From contig JAGLMJ010000019.1 in assembly GCA_023140095.1 (NCBI GenBank), positions 1-14,257 of the forward strand: a stretch of 14,257 nt of DNA, in the 5' to 3' direction. This DNA is from Candidatus Omnitrophota bacterium (GTDB taxonomy: Bacteria > Omnitrophota > Koll11 > Zapsychrales > Zapsychraceae). Positions 1-8,009 of this stretch are shown here, piece by piece. Every line of letters starts with the position of its first letter. The stretch's first letter is position 1. The notes under the pieces are model-generated. The model did not search any database. It saw only the letters and a program-made list of their open reading frames with translations, and was not told where the DNA came from. The translations under genes were made by a program, and so were the position numbers.

Positions 1-294
1 GAGTGGGAAAAGACACGGAGCCAGCTTACAAAGTTCAGCAAGGAAGCCGTTAAGGTGGCGAAAAAAGGGGAAAAAGAACTTATTGAATTCTCGCGCAAGA
101 GCAAGCTGCATGTCGATACAACGGCGATCAGCCTCAAGAAGGAACATCTGTATTATTTGATCGGAAAAGAATACACCAAAGAGAACGCTTCGGCGCAGCC
201 GACGGCAAAATTGACCAAATTACTTAATGAGCTTAAAAGAGCTGAGAGAGCACAACGGGTATTGAAGCGAAAAATCAAAACAGTAAAGAAGTGA
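1..294 (+). CDS. 3' end of a lysine-rich, coiled-coil-like protein of unknown function (partial)
   Basis: The reading frame is open from the first base of the window (it reads EWEKTRSQLTKFSKEAV before the GTG at 55), so this is the C-terminal 97 residues of a gene that starts upstream. The GTG at 55 is probably an internal valine codon, because the coding character continues upstream of it and no clear ribosome binding site precedes it. The protein is rich in Lys, Glu and Leu with a helical, amphipathic pattern (KELIEFSRKSKLH, LTKLLNELKRAERAQ) and has no membrane segment, cysteine cluster or catalytic motif that I recognise. Its stop overlaps the next gene by 4 bases (GTGA), which suggests translational coupling. 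A structural or regulatory role is possible, but nothing in the sequence decides it. Confidence 0.72.
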   Translation, partial: EWEKTRSQLTKFSKEAVKVAKKGEKELIEFSRKSKLHVDTTAISLKKEHLYYLIGKEYTKENASAQPTAKLTKLLNELKRAERAQRVLKRKIKTVKK

Positions 295-794
295 GAAAAA
301 TACGGCGCTATTTATTGATCCTATGGATAGGGTCCTCTGTTTTATTAAGCGGCATATCTACGGCAGAAGACCGGAACGTTCCCGCTAAGCCTATCGAGGT
401 TATTGTTCAGGGGAGGCAATATAAATCGATCCGCGCCTACAAGCGCGAACAGATCAAAAATACTTTAAAGAGGACATTGTCTTCTCATAATCTCATGGAA
501 TTCAGCGAGGATGAGCTTCTTGAGATCATGAGGGAGGTCCGTAAGCAGCAGACGGCCCGTGGTTCTTTCGTAAAAGATTTGAAATCGGCTGATCAGCCTG
601 ACAGGGGATCATTGGAGGATCAGCGGAGTGTTGAACAAGACGCTTTAGATCTAGGAACTTCTCAAATGCGGGAAATGCTCAAAGAGTACCGTAAAGAGCA
701 TAAGGGCGCCGGACCCCTTTTCCTCGATCCTGATAAAATAAAAAGTGTCATTATCAAGCCTCAAAAACGGTCTGAAGAGACCATAGAGGACTGA
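291..794 (+). CDS. Small secreted protein of unknown function
   Basis: This 167-residue protein starts with GTG inside the GTGA overlap with the preceding gene. The N-terminus has a typical Sec signal: basic residues (MRKIRRY), a hydrophobic core (residues 7-20) and a likely cleavage site after STA near residue 25. There is no lipobox cysteine, so it is more likely periplasmic or secreted than a lipoprotein. The mature part is highly charged and mostly helical (EDELLEIMREVRK, MREMLKEYRKEHK), without cysteines or a domain I can name. Expression probably relies on coupling to the upstream gene, because the region before GTG has no strong ribosome binding site. It is followed by a non-coding gap and a new promoter, so it is probably the last gene of its transcript. 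Confidence 0.7.
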   Translation: MRKIRRYLLILWIGSSVLLSGISTAEDRNVPAKPIEVIVQGRQYKSIRAYKREQIKNTLKRTLSSHNLMEFSEDELLEIMREVRKQQTARGSFVKDLKSADQPDRGSLEDQRSVEQDALDLGTSQMREMLKEYRKEHKGAGPLFLDPDKIKSVIIKPQKRSEETIED

Positions 795-805
795 TCCCAT
801 CCCTT

Positions 806-841
806 CGAATTGATCGGCTCAAAAAGTGAAGTTTCAATTCG
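806..841. repeat. 8-bp perfect inverted repeat upstream of the rpsO promoter
   Basis: CGAATTGA at 806-813 is the exact reverse complement of TCAATTCG at 834-841, with 20 bases between. It lies 12 bases after the stop of the secreted-protein gene and 16 bases before the -35 box of the rpsO promoter. No T-run follows on the plus strand, so it is not a canonical intrinsic terminator. It could be a weak terminator stem, an operator, or chance in AT-rich sequence. Confidence 0.45.
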
Positions 842-857
842 GTCGCAATCATATGAC

Positions 858-886
858 TTGACTATTATATTTACTGATAGTATAAT
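858..886 (+). promoter_or_regulatory. Sigma-70-type promoter for the rpsO-pnp operon
   Basis: The -35 box TTGACT (858-863, 5 of 6 to consensus) and the -10 box TATAAT (881-886, a perfect match) are separated by exactly 17 bases. Transcription would start near 892-894, leaving a leader of about 88 nucleotides before rpsO. It is the strongest promoter-like signal I found in the window and sits where a ribosomal protein operon would need one. No comparable promoter was seen in the short gaps downstream, so it may drive the whole run to 11275. Confidence 0.82.
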
Positions 887-918
887 GCCCCATTAATTAA
901 AGAAAAATCACAAATTGA

Positions 919-955
919 GCGGCAAGTCAATGGAGAGGCCATTGCATTGTGCCGC
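919..955 (+). promoter_or_regulatory. Structured rpsO leader: two-stem hairpin, candidate S15 autoregulatory site
   Basis: Inside the predicted 5' untranslated region, GCGGCA (919-924) pairs exactly with TGCCGC (950-955). Within it, CAATGG (928-933) pairs exactly with CCATTG (939-944) around a 5-base loop, AGAGG. The stems are joined by a 3 x 5 internal loop. Structured leaders that bind S15 and repress its translation are known upstream of rpsO in several bacterial phyla, with different architectures. Position and structure suggest the same role here; that is inference. The hairpin ends 14 bases before the ribosome binding site, so repression would need an alternative fold or S15-dependent trapping. 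Confidence 0.5.
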
Positions 956-980
956 GCATGTATGAAAAGAGGAGAGAACA

Positions 981-1250
981 TTGGTTTTATTGAAAGAAAG
1001 AAAAACAGAGGTTATTGATAATTTCAAGATTCATGCCAAAGACACCGGGTCCCCCGTTGTGCAAATCGCTTTGCTCACAGAAAAGGTCAACTATCTGACG
1101 GGCCATTTTAAGGTTCACAAAAAAGATTTCCATTCTCGTCGGGGCCTTTTAATGATGATCGGTAAAAGACGCCGTCTTTTAGCCTACCTGAAAAAAACAG
1201 ATCTTCAAAAATATCAAGAAACTATCGAAAAACTAAAATTACGTAAGTGA
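981..1250 (+). CDS. rpsO: 30S ribosomal protein S15
   Basis: S15 binds 16S rRNA early in assembly of the small-subunit platform. The protein is 89 residues, the same length as E. coli S15, and aligns throughout: [23 protein letters not shown], then [12 protein letters not shown], and a C-terminal ERLGLRR-like end (EKLKLRK). Residues known to contact rRNA in the family are present: T22, G23, Q28, H42, D49, S52 and Y69 counting the initiator. The start is TTG, fixed by AGGAG at 970-974 with a 6-base spacer and by the conserved length. It is the first gene after the promoter and pnp follows after 10 bases, the classic rpsO-pnp pair. A rare start codon plus a structured leader fits a translationally controlled gene. 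Confidence 0.97.
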   Translation: MVLLKERKTEVIDNFKIHAKDTGSPVVQIALLTEKVNYLTGHFKVHKKDFHSRRGLLMMIGKRRRLLAYLKKTDLQKYQETIEKLKLRK

Positions 1251-1260
1251 GGGTATCTTA

Positions 1261-3378
1261 ATGGATTTACAACGAATCGAAGTGCCTTTCGGCGCCCAGA
1301 GTTTAATTATCGAAACAGGGAAACTTGCCAAGCAGGCGAACGGTACGGTTACGGTTACCTGTGGAGGAACAGTTGTTTTAGTGACAGCCTGTATGTCAAA
1401 AAAGCCGCGTTTGGGTATGGGGTTTTTCCCGCTGACGGTTGAATATCAGGAAAAGACCTATTCTGCCGGGCGCATTCCCGGAGGGTTTTTTAAAAGAGAA
1501 GGGCGGCCCACGCAGAAAGAGATTTTGACCTCAAGAATGATCGACCGGCCCGTTCGACCGCTTTTTCCGGATGGGTTCTTTAATGATGTCCAGATCGTCG
1601 CGACTGTTTTGAGCAGTGATGGGGAAAATGACCCGGATATTTTAGCGCTTGTCGGAGCTTCCACGGCCTTGACGATCTCGGATATCCCATTCGACGGACC
1701 TGTCGGCTCCATACGTGTTGGGCTTGTTGAAGACGAGTTTGTCTTAAACCCAACCTATGCGCAGAGAGAAGAAAGTGTGATGGACTTAGTTGTTGTCGGG
1801 CATAAAGACGGGATCGTTATGATCGAAGGTGAGTCGAAAGAGGTTCCTGAGTCGAAAGTGACCGAGGCCCTTAAATTTGCGGCTGAACAATTAAAGCCGA
1901 TCCGGGAAATACAGAACACATTTCAAAAACAAGCCGGAAAAGCAAAGTCTGAGGTTGAATTGTTCAATCCTCATCCGGAGTTAAAAGGTAAGATCGCTGA
2001 AATCGTAGGCGGAAGATTGACAGATGCTTACAAGATCGGTGATAAAGAGAAGAGGGAAGATGCGTTAAATGCCTTATTGGATGAAATAACGGGTGATCTT
2101 TCTGTCTTTGAAGAATATAAGGTTGATGATAAGGAAGTTGAGATCGGGGATCTTCAAATGATATTCGACCGGATCGAATACGAAGAGGTCCGGCGCCGTG
2201 TTTTTCAAGAGGAAAAACGCGCGGATGGACGCGGTTTAAAAGATCTTCGTCAGATCACTTCCGAAATTGATGTCCTGCCACGAACGCACGGATCGAGCCT
2301 TTTTACACGCGGGCAAACGCAAAGCCTGGCGGTCGTAACTCTTGGTACCCGTCGAGATGAGCAGATGGTTGAGGCCCTTGACGGCCTATCGTACAATAAT
2401 TTTATGTTACATTATAATTTTCCTTCGTTCAGTGTCGGCGAGACCAAACCGATGCGCGGGCCCGGTCGCCGTGAGATCGGCCATGGCGCTTTGGCAGCCA
2501 AAGCCCTTAAAGCGGTTATGCCGCAGAAGGAAGATTTCCCCTACACAGTGCGTGTTGTTTCGGAAATCCTTGAGTCCAACGGGTCTTCCAGTATGGCCAG
2601 CGTGTGTGCCAGTTGTCTGAGTTTGATGACGGCCGGCGTTCCTATTTCTGCTCCGGTAGCAGGAATTTCGGTCGGCCTTATCAGTGATCGAGAAAATGAT
2701 AAATATTATTTGTTGACGGACATCATGGGCCTTGAAGATCATTTTGGGGACATGGATTTCAAAGTGGCGGGAACGAAAAAAGGAATTACCGCGATCCAGA
2801 TGGATCTGAAAATTCAGGGCGTTCCGGTCGATATTCTTGCTCAAGGAATTGAGCAGGCGAAGGAGGCCCGGTTAGCCATCCTGGAGAATATGACGGCTGT
2901 TATTGCGGAACCCAAACCCGAAACATCTTCATTCGCGCCGAGAATTTTGATCATACAAGTTCCGGTATCTAAGATCGGCGAGGTTATCGGGCCGGGCGGT
3001 AAAATGATCAAGAAGATCATGGAGACAACGGGCGCAACAGCCATCGATATTGACGATGAGGGGAAAATTGTGATCGCTGCGACTGATCAAGAATCGGCTC
3101 AGAAAGCGTTTGATTTTATCAACGGCATGATGGAAGAGCCTGAAGTCGGTAAGATCTATGATGCGACCGTCATGAAAGTGACCAATTTCGGCGCTTTCTG
3201 CGAGTTCCTTCCCGGAAAGCAAGGGTTGGTCCATGTTTCGGAATATTCCAACGAGTATGTCAAGGATATGGAATCTGTTTGTAATGTCGGCGATCAGTTT
3301 AAAGTGAAACTGACCGAAATTGATAAGATGAAACGCCTTAATTTAAGCAAGAAGCAAGCTGAAGCAGCAGTTTCTTAA
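1261..3378 (+). CDS. pnp: Polyribonucleotide nucleotidyltransferase (PNPase)
   Basis: PNPase is a trimeric, phosphate-dependent 3'-5' exoribonuclease that can also add tails; it works in mRNA decay in the cytoplasm, often with RNase E or a helicase. At 705 residues it is full length (E. coli about 711). Domains in order are: first RNase PH fold (about 1-145) with FFKREGRPT; helical linker (about 150-235); second RNase PH core (about 320-545) with GPGRREIGHG (401-410), SNGSSSMA (439-446) and the active-site residues D493, D499 and K501 in EDHFGDMDFK; KH domain (about 559-620) with the GPGG loop at 577-580; and S1 domain (about 628-697). All catalytic landmarks are intact. ATG at 1261 follows GAGGG (1249-1253) by 7 bases. 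It lies 10 bases after rpsO and 16 before ftsK. Confidence 0.98.
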   Translation: MDLQRIEVPFGAQSLIIETGKLAKQANGTVTVTCGGTVVLVTACMSKKPRLGMGFFPLTVEYQEKTYSAGRIPGGFFKREGRPTQKEILTSRMIDRPVRPLFPDGFFNDVQIVATVLSSDGENDPDILALVGASTALTISDIPFDGPVGSIRVGLVEDEFVLNPTYAQREESVMDLVVVGHKDGIVMIEGESKEVPESKVTEALKFAAEQLKPIREIQNTFQKQAGKAKSEVELFNPHPELKGKIAEIVGGRLTDAYKIGDKEKREDALNALLDEITGDLSVFEEYKVDDKEVEIGDLQMIFDRIEYEEVRRRVFQEEKRADGRGLKDLRQITSEIDVLPRTHGSSLFTRGQTQSLAVVTLGTRRDEQMVEALDGLSYNNFMLHYNFPSFSVGETKPMRGPGRREIGHGALAAKALKAVMPQKEDFPYTVRVVSEILESNGSSSMASVCASCLSLMTAGVPISAPVAGISVGLISDRENDKYYLLTDIMGLEDHFGDMDFKVAGTKKGITAIQMDLKIQGVPVDILAQGIEQAKEARLAILENMTAVIAEPKPETSSFAPRILIIQVPVSKIGEVIGPGGKMIKKIMETTGATAIDIDDEGKIVIAATDQESAQKAFDFINGMMEEPEVGKIYDATVMKVTNFGAFCEFLPGKQGLVHVSEYSNEYVKDMESVCNVGDQFKVKLTEIDKMKRLNLSKKQAEAAVS

Positions 3379-3394
3379 GTCCGTACACAAGCCA

Positions 3395-5635
3395 ATGAAA
3401 GAAGAGTACATCAATGAGATCAAGGCGATTATTGTTTTTGCATTCGGCATAATCTTTCTTGTCAGCTTTCTTTCGTTTGTTCCTGAAGACCTTTCCTGGT
3501 ATACCTCAAATCCTAATGTTCCGGCGCGGAACCTTATTCGTATCACGGGGGCCTATGTCGCCGGTTCATTATTTTTTGTTTTTGGCTACAGCGCTTACGC
3601 GCTTGTAGCCTTTTTATTTTTCTGGAGCTGGAATAAGTTCGCATCGAGGGAGCTGAAGTTTTCCGTCGCGAAATTCGTAAGCTTCCTGGTTTTATTCTGT
3701 GTCTTGAGCTCTCTGTTTAGTATGGCCGGGGCTCAAGGATCTGTCATGCGCTTTCAACGGGCGGGGATCGTCGGGATCATGATCGCGGACTTTCTCGTCC
3801 ATTACATCGGGATGATCGGGGCTTATGTTATTTTAATCATGATGGGGATGATGGCGCTTGTTTTGACCGGAGAATTCTTGGTCTCACCTTTGTTTCTGGG
3901 AATTGTCGGAAAGGCGCAAGAAATGGGAGCTGCTCTTTTCGAGAAGATCCAAATGCGTAGAGAAACGGCTGCCGCCAAGCTGAAGGTCAATATCCGCGAG
4001 CCCTCGAAAATAGATCTTAAAGAGACATTGAAGGCTAAAACAAAGCAGGTCAAAGAAGATGAGGATGAGGAAGAAGAATACGAAGATGAAGAAGAGGACG
4101 AGGAGGATGAATCCTCTGCCGGCAAACGGAAACCTGTGAAGCCTACGATCCGCATGACGGATTCACAAAAGGATGAAATAGATGAAGATGAGGAAGAACC
4201 TCAGATCACCGGTGAATATCATTTGCCGATGTTAGATCTATTGCAAGATTCGCCTGCGATCTCAACGGATAAAATTCAAAGCGGCCTGATCAACGAAGCT
4301 CAATTACTCGAGGCGACTCTTTTAGAATTTGGAGTTAGCGCCCGGGTGGCTGATATTGAAAGGGGCCCGGCCATTACGCGTTACGAGTTAGAGCCCGCGC
4401 CCGGCGTGAAGGTGCAGAAGATTACGACGTTATCTGATGATATTGCCTTGGCGATGAAAGCGGCGGCCGTTCGTATTGTCGCGCCGATCCCCGGAAAGAA
4501 TAGGGTCGGCATTGAGGTGCCGAATGCGGATTCGGCGACCGTTTATTTAAAGGATGTTCTTTCAACCAGTCAGTTCCGTTCCTCATTATCAAAATTGACA
4601 TTATCCCTCGGAAAAGATATTGCCGGTCAACCGATGATCGCCGACCTGGCTGAGATGCCTCATTTGATGATCGCCGGGACAACCGGGTCCGGAAAAACGG
4701 TTTGTGTCAACGGGATCATTATGTCCATGCTCTTGAATGCGTCACCCAGCGAAGTGAAATTCGTGATGGTCGATCCCAAGATGGTCGAGCTCGCCCAGTA
4801 CAATGGTATCCCGCATTTGCTTTGCCCGGTCGTTACAGATACCAGAAAGGCGTCAGGGGTGCTGAATTGGATTGTTGCTGAAATGGAATCCCGGTATCGG
4901 AAATTATCGAAAACAGGTGTGCGCAGCATCAAGGCCTACAATGCTAAGGGCCATAGCATGCCCTATATTGTCTTGATCATTGATGAGCTCGCCGATCTCA
5001 TGCAGGTTTCCGCGAAGACGGTCGAGAGCGCGATCACGCGTATTGCTCAATTATCACGGGCGGTCGGGATCCATATGATTCTCGCGACACAGCGCCCGTC
5101 GGTCGATGTTATTACGGGTGTGATCAAGGCCAATTTCCCGGCGCGTATCTCTTTTAAAGTGGCCTCTAAAGTTGATTCCCGAACGGTTTTGGATATGAAC
5201 GGGGCTGAGACTTTACTTGGTAAAGGGGATATGCTGTTCATCCAGCCGGGAGATGCTAAACCGACGAGAGGGCAGTGCAGTTTTGTCAAGGATGATGAGA
5301 TCAACAAGGTCATCCAGTTCATTAAAGACCAGCAGGCTCCCATCTATGATGAGAGCATTACGACGGCCCAGCAAAAAGGCGGGAGCCTGGCCGGTTCCGA
5401 CCAATATGACGAATATTATGATGACGCGGTCAAGCTTGTTATTGAAACGAATCAGGCGTCGGTCTCGATCCTTCAGCGACGGATGCGGCTGGGATATACG
5501 CGGGCCGCGCGTTTGATCGATATGATGGAGCAGGCGGGGATCGTCGGCCCCTATTGCGGCAGCAAGCCGCGGGAAATTCTTGTTGATAGGGAACAGTGGT
5601 TGTTAGATAATAGCCAGGGTGAAGATGATGAATGA
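3395..5635 (+). CDS. ftsK: DNA translocase FtsK/SpoIIIE
   Basis: FtsK is a septum-anchored ATPase that pumps chromosomal DNA during division. The 746-residue protein has about four membrane helices in the first 160 residues (roughly 9-29, 52-77, 93-113 and 123-157), an acidic low-complexity linker at 221-239, then the motor. Motor landmarks are GTTGSGKT (Walker A, 428-435), YIVLIIDE (Walker B, 524-531) and TQRPSVDVITG (565-575). The C-terminal winged-helix gamma domain (about 672-735, SILQRRMRLGYTRAARLIDMME), which reads oriented DNA sites, is present. The linker is short compared with E. coli (about 1,330 residues) and closer to SpoIIIE (about 790). The start lacks a clear ribosome binding site but gives a sensible N-terminus just before the first helix. 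The 3' end overlaps the rodZ-like gene. Confidence 0.96.
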   Translation: MKEEYINEIKAIIVFAFGIIFLVSFLSFVPEDLSWYTSNPNVPARNLIRITGAYVAGSLFFVFGYSAYALVAFLFFWSWNKFASRELKFSVAKFVSFLVLFCVLSSLFSMAGAQGSVMRFQRAGIVGIMIADFLVHYIGMIGAYVILIMMGMMALVLTGEFLVSPLFLGIVGKAQEMGAALFEKIQMRRETAAAKLKVNIREPSKIDLKETLKAKTKQVKEDEDEEEEYEDEEEDEEDESSAGKRKPVKPTIRMTDSQKDEIDEDEEEPQITGEYHLPMLDLLQDSPAISTDKIQSGLINEAQLLEATLLEFGVSARVADIERGPAITRYELEPAPGVKVQKITTLSDDIALAMKAAAVRIVAPIPGKNRVGIEVPNADSATVYLKDVLSTSQFRSSLSKLTLSLGKDIAGQPMIADLAEMPHLMIAGTTGSGKTVCVNGIIMSMLLNASPSEVKFVMVDPKMVELAQYNGIPHLLCPVVTDTRKASGVLNWIVAEMESRYRKLSKTGVRSIKAYNAKGHSMPYIVLIIDELADLMQVSAKTVESAITRIAQLSRAVGIHMILATQRPSVDVITGVIKANFPARISFKVASKVDSRTVLDMNGAETLLGKGDMLFIQPGDAKPTRGQCSFVKDDEINKVIQFIKDQQAPIYDESITTAQQKGGSLAGSDQYDEYYDDAVKLVIETNQASVSILQRRMRLGYTRAARLIDMMEQAGIVGPYCGSKPREILVDREQWLLDNSQGEDDE

Positions 5636-6647
5636 GCATGTCGAAAATATGGAAGAAACCCTTTTTCCGAACGAGGCTCCGGTGAACACGGAACCTGAGA
5701 AAGATAAGGGCAAAGAGCCCGTCGACCAGCCTTCTCCGACGGAGAAAGCGGTGGAAATGCCGCAGGAACCCAAAGAGAGTGCCGGCGTGATCTTGAAGAG
5801 GGAACGGGAGGCCCAGTGCCTGTCATTGGATATTGTGCACGAGGCGACCAAGATCCCTATGGATGCCTTGCGCGCGATCGAAGAGGGGTATACGATCCGC
5901 ATGCTTTCGCCTTTCTATTATAAAGGGTTCCTGAAGATGTATGCGGGTTATCTGGGGATCGATGCCTCGCAAGTTATTGAGGATTACAGGGAAGAGGAGC
6001 TGCCGCAGCATATTGACAGGAACGTGGAGGAGTTTCAGGTCCCGCAATGGATCACGAATTGTTTGACACGCAAAAGAAAACGGCAAATTGTTATTGCCGT
6101 TGGTATTATTTTCGCATTGTTCCTTTTCTTTAAAATGATCGGGTTCTTTATCGGTTTAGGGGCGCGCTCATCTGTTGAGAAAACAACAGTAAAGAATGAG
6201 ATCAAGAAAGTTGTCGAAGAGAAGCAAAGAGAAGTCCGCCGGGAACCTCCTAAGATCGCTGTTCCAAAAGTTATTCCGAAAGTGGAACCGACGGTTCGGC
6301 CAGCCCCAAAATCCAGGCCCGTGGTTGCTGTTGTTGTCCCGGCGATGGTCCCCGCCCCTGCCTCTGTTCCCGTCCCGATCGTACGCAAAGAGATCACCTT
6401 AACCGTGCGGGCCAAACAAAATAGTTGGTTGCGGGTCAGGGCCGATGGGGTCATTGTGTTCCAGTCGACGCTTCGGCTCGGCGCTGTTGAAACATGGACG
6501 GCTGATGATGAAATTGAGATCTCCGGGAAGAACGTTGACCAGCTGGAATTTGAGCTCAACGGTAAAATGATCGGTACGCTGGGACGCAAAGACCGCAACG
6601 CGAAGAAAGTCGTCATAACGAAGAATGGTTTATCGGTTAAAAATTAA
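5625..6647 (+). CDS. rodZ: RodZ-like cytoskeletal/shape protein (HTH - membrane helix - DUF4115)
   Basis: RodZ links the MreB cytoskeleton to the wall-elongation machinery. The layout is typical. After an acidic, disordered N-terminus comes a Cro/C1-type helix-turn-helix (about 52-122) with LKREREAQCLSLDIVHEATKI and the family-typical FYYKGFLKMYAGYLGID. A single membrane helix follows (about 153-176), then a Pro/Val-rich external linker (about 208-254) and a C-terminal beta-rich DUF4115-type domain (about 256-338, with SWLRVRADG and LNGKMIGTLG). An in-frame GTG at 5619 exists, but AGGG (5616-5619) positions better for ATG 5625 (5-base spacer) or ATG 5628 (8-base spacer); I chose 5625. The gene overlaps ftsK by about 11 bases, so the two are probably coupled. 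Firmicutes keep a rodZ homologue (ymfM) in a similar neighbourhood, which supports the call. Confidence 0.88.
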   Translation: MMNEHVENMEETLFPNEAPVNTEPEKDKGKEPVDQPSPTEKAVEMPQEPKESAGVILKREREAQCLSLDIVHEATKIPMDALRAIEEGYTIRMLSPFYYKGFLKMYAGYLGIDASQVIEDYREEELPQHIDRNVEEFQVPQWITNCLTRKRKRQIVIAVGIIFALFLFFKMIGFFIGLGARSSVEKTTVKNEIKKVVEEKQREVRREPPKIAVPKVIPKVEPTVRPAPKSRPVVAVVVPAMVPAPASVPVPIVRKEITLTVRAKQNSWLRVRADGVIVFQSTLRLGAVETWTADDEIEISGKNVDQLEFELNGKMIGTLGRKDRNAKKVVITKNGLSVKN

Positions 6648-6695
6648 GTTATCCTTCCTGTCCATTGATCCTTTATCCAATCCCAAAATTTAAAG

Positions 6696-8009
6696 ATGAA
6701 TACAAAATCTCCCAAAACAACTCAAGACGTTCATAGAGACAGAAATTTAGAAGGAAGAGGCGTCGGCATGGTCAATCTCGGATGCGCCCGCAACTTGGTT
6801 GATTCTCAGGCCATTTTGGGCCATTTAAAGAGCAATGGACATCATATTGTTCCTATTGAAGAATCCGATATTGCCATTGTTAATACATGCGGTTTTATCG
6901 AGGAAGCGAAAAAGGAGTCTATCGATGCTATTGTTGACCTGCTTGAGCTTAAGAAGCAGGGGAAACTTAAGAAAGTGATCGTGGCCGGCTGCCTTGCCCA
7001 GCGGTATGGTGACGAGCTTGCGAAGGAGTTTAAAGATATCGACGCGATCGTTGGCGTGCAGCAATTACAGAAGAATAAAGTTCCCGGCCAGGAACTTTTG
7101 ACACCCGGGCATTTCGCTTATGTTAAGATCTGCGAAAGTTGTTATAACCGGTGCAGTTTCTGCGTTATCCCTAAGATCAAGGGGAAGTTCATTTCAAGAA
7201 CAATGGAATCCGTTGTGGAAGAGGTTAAACAGCTCGACGCTCGGGGTGTCAAAGAAATTCACGTTATCGGACAGGATATTACAGCTTACGGGATGGACCT
7301 TTATCGCGAAAAATCTTTAGCGAAACTTCTTAAAAAGATCGTCGTTGTCACAAAGAATATTCAATGGATACGTTTATTGTACACGTTCCCGGCGCATATT
7401 ACGGATGAGTTGATCGAGACGATCGCCGGTGAAGAAAAGATTTGCAATTATATTGATCTGCCTATCCAGCATGTCAGCGACCGGTTGCTTAAAGCGATGA
7501 ACCGGAATATCACAAAACAGGAAACGGTTGACCTGATCAAAAAGATCAGAAGCAAGATCCCTCAGGCAAGTTTGCGGACAACATTTATCGTCGGCATGCC
7601 GGGAGAAAGCCGGGAAAACTTTGAGGAACTTGTTGAGTTCGTCCGCGAAACACGCTTTGAAAAGGCAGGGGTTTTCCTTTATTCGCGTGAGGAAGGGACG
7701 CCGGCTTATGATATGCCGGGCCAAGTACCTCAACAGGTAAAAAAAGAGCGGATGGATACGCTGATGACGGTTCAGCAGGATATCTCAAAGGATATTCAGG
7801 AGAAGTCTGTCGGGCGGACGTTCAAGGTGATCATCGATGAGCGTCAAAAAGGTGAAGACCCTGTCTATCTCGGACGCAGCGAATATGATGCCCCGGAGGT
7901 CGACGGCATTGTCTATGTTCATTCCAAGAAAGAATTAGCATCCGGTGATTTCGTTATGGTCGAGGTTACGGATGCTTATGAATATGATCTTGTGGGGGAA
8001 GCGATATGA
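6696..8009 (+). CDS. rimO: Ribosomal protein S12 methylthiotransferase RimO
   Basis: RimO is a radical-SAM enzyme with two iron-sulfur clusters that adds a methylthio group to an aspartate of ribosomal protein S12. The 437-residue protein has the N-terminal UPF0004 domain with cluster ligands C30 (LGCARNLVDSQ), C65 (NTCGFI) and C99 (GCLAQR). The radical-SAM motif follows as C149-xxx-C153-xx-C156 in CYNRCSFC, and the TRAM domain is at about 370-437. The LGC(A/P)(R/K)NLVDS signature favours RimO over the tRNA enzyme MiaB. The chosen start gives an N-terminal extension of about 20 residues. An internal ATG at 6768 has a better ribosome binding site (AAGAGG) but would cut the first beta strand, so I prefer 6696. 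Its end overlaps pgsA by 4 bases (ATGA). Confidence 0.95.
   Translation: MNTKSPKTTQDVHRDRNLEGRGVGMVNLGCARNLVDSQAILGHLKSNGHHIVPIEESDIAIVNTCGFIEEAKKESIDAIVDLLELKKQGKLKKVIVAGCLAQRYGDELAKEFKDIDAIVGVQQLQKNKVPGQELLTPGHFAYVKICESCYNRCSFCVIPKIKGKFISRTMESVVEEVKQLDARGVKEIHVIGQDITAYGMDLYREKSLAKLLKKIVVVTKNIQWIRLLYTFPAHITDELIETIAGEEKICNYIDLPIQHVSDRLLKAMNRNITKQETVDLIKKIRSKIPQASLRTTFIVGMPGESRENFEELVEFVRETRFEKAGVFLYSREEGTPAYDMPGQVPQQVKKERMDTLMTVQQDISKDIQEKSVGRTFKVIIDERQKGEDPVYLGRSEYDAPEVDGIVYVHSKKELASGDFVMVEVTDAYEYDLVGEAI

Noticed and set aside
958..1018. Possible upstream small ORFs starting at ATG 958 and ATG 962, overlapping the rpsO start
   Set aside because: Both lack a ribosome binding site of their own and the strong AGGAG is spaced for TTG 981, so they are probably chance.
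2407..3234. Several minus-strand reading frames opposite pnp
   Set aside because: All are antisense to an intact, fully conserved PNPase and show no domain or ribosome binding site.
4050..4115. Purine-rich repeat tract as a separate repeat or mobile feature
   Set aside because: It simply encodes the acidic linker of FtsK; such low-complexity linkers are common in the family.
3823..4155. Minus-strand reading frame encoding a long serine run opposite ftsK
   Set aside because: The serine run is only the reverse reading of the GAN-type acidic codon repeats in the FtsK linker.
6035..6616. Long minus-strand reading frame opposite the rodZ-like gene (193 codons)
   Set aside because: It lies wholly antisense to a clear gene. 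Its Thr/Ser/Ile-rich translation mirrors the Pro/Val linker codons, and it has no recognisable domain.
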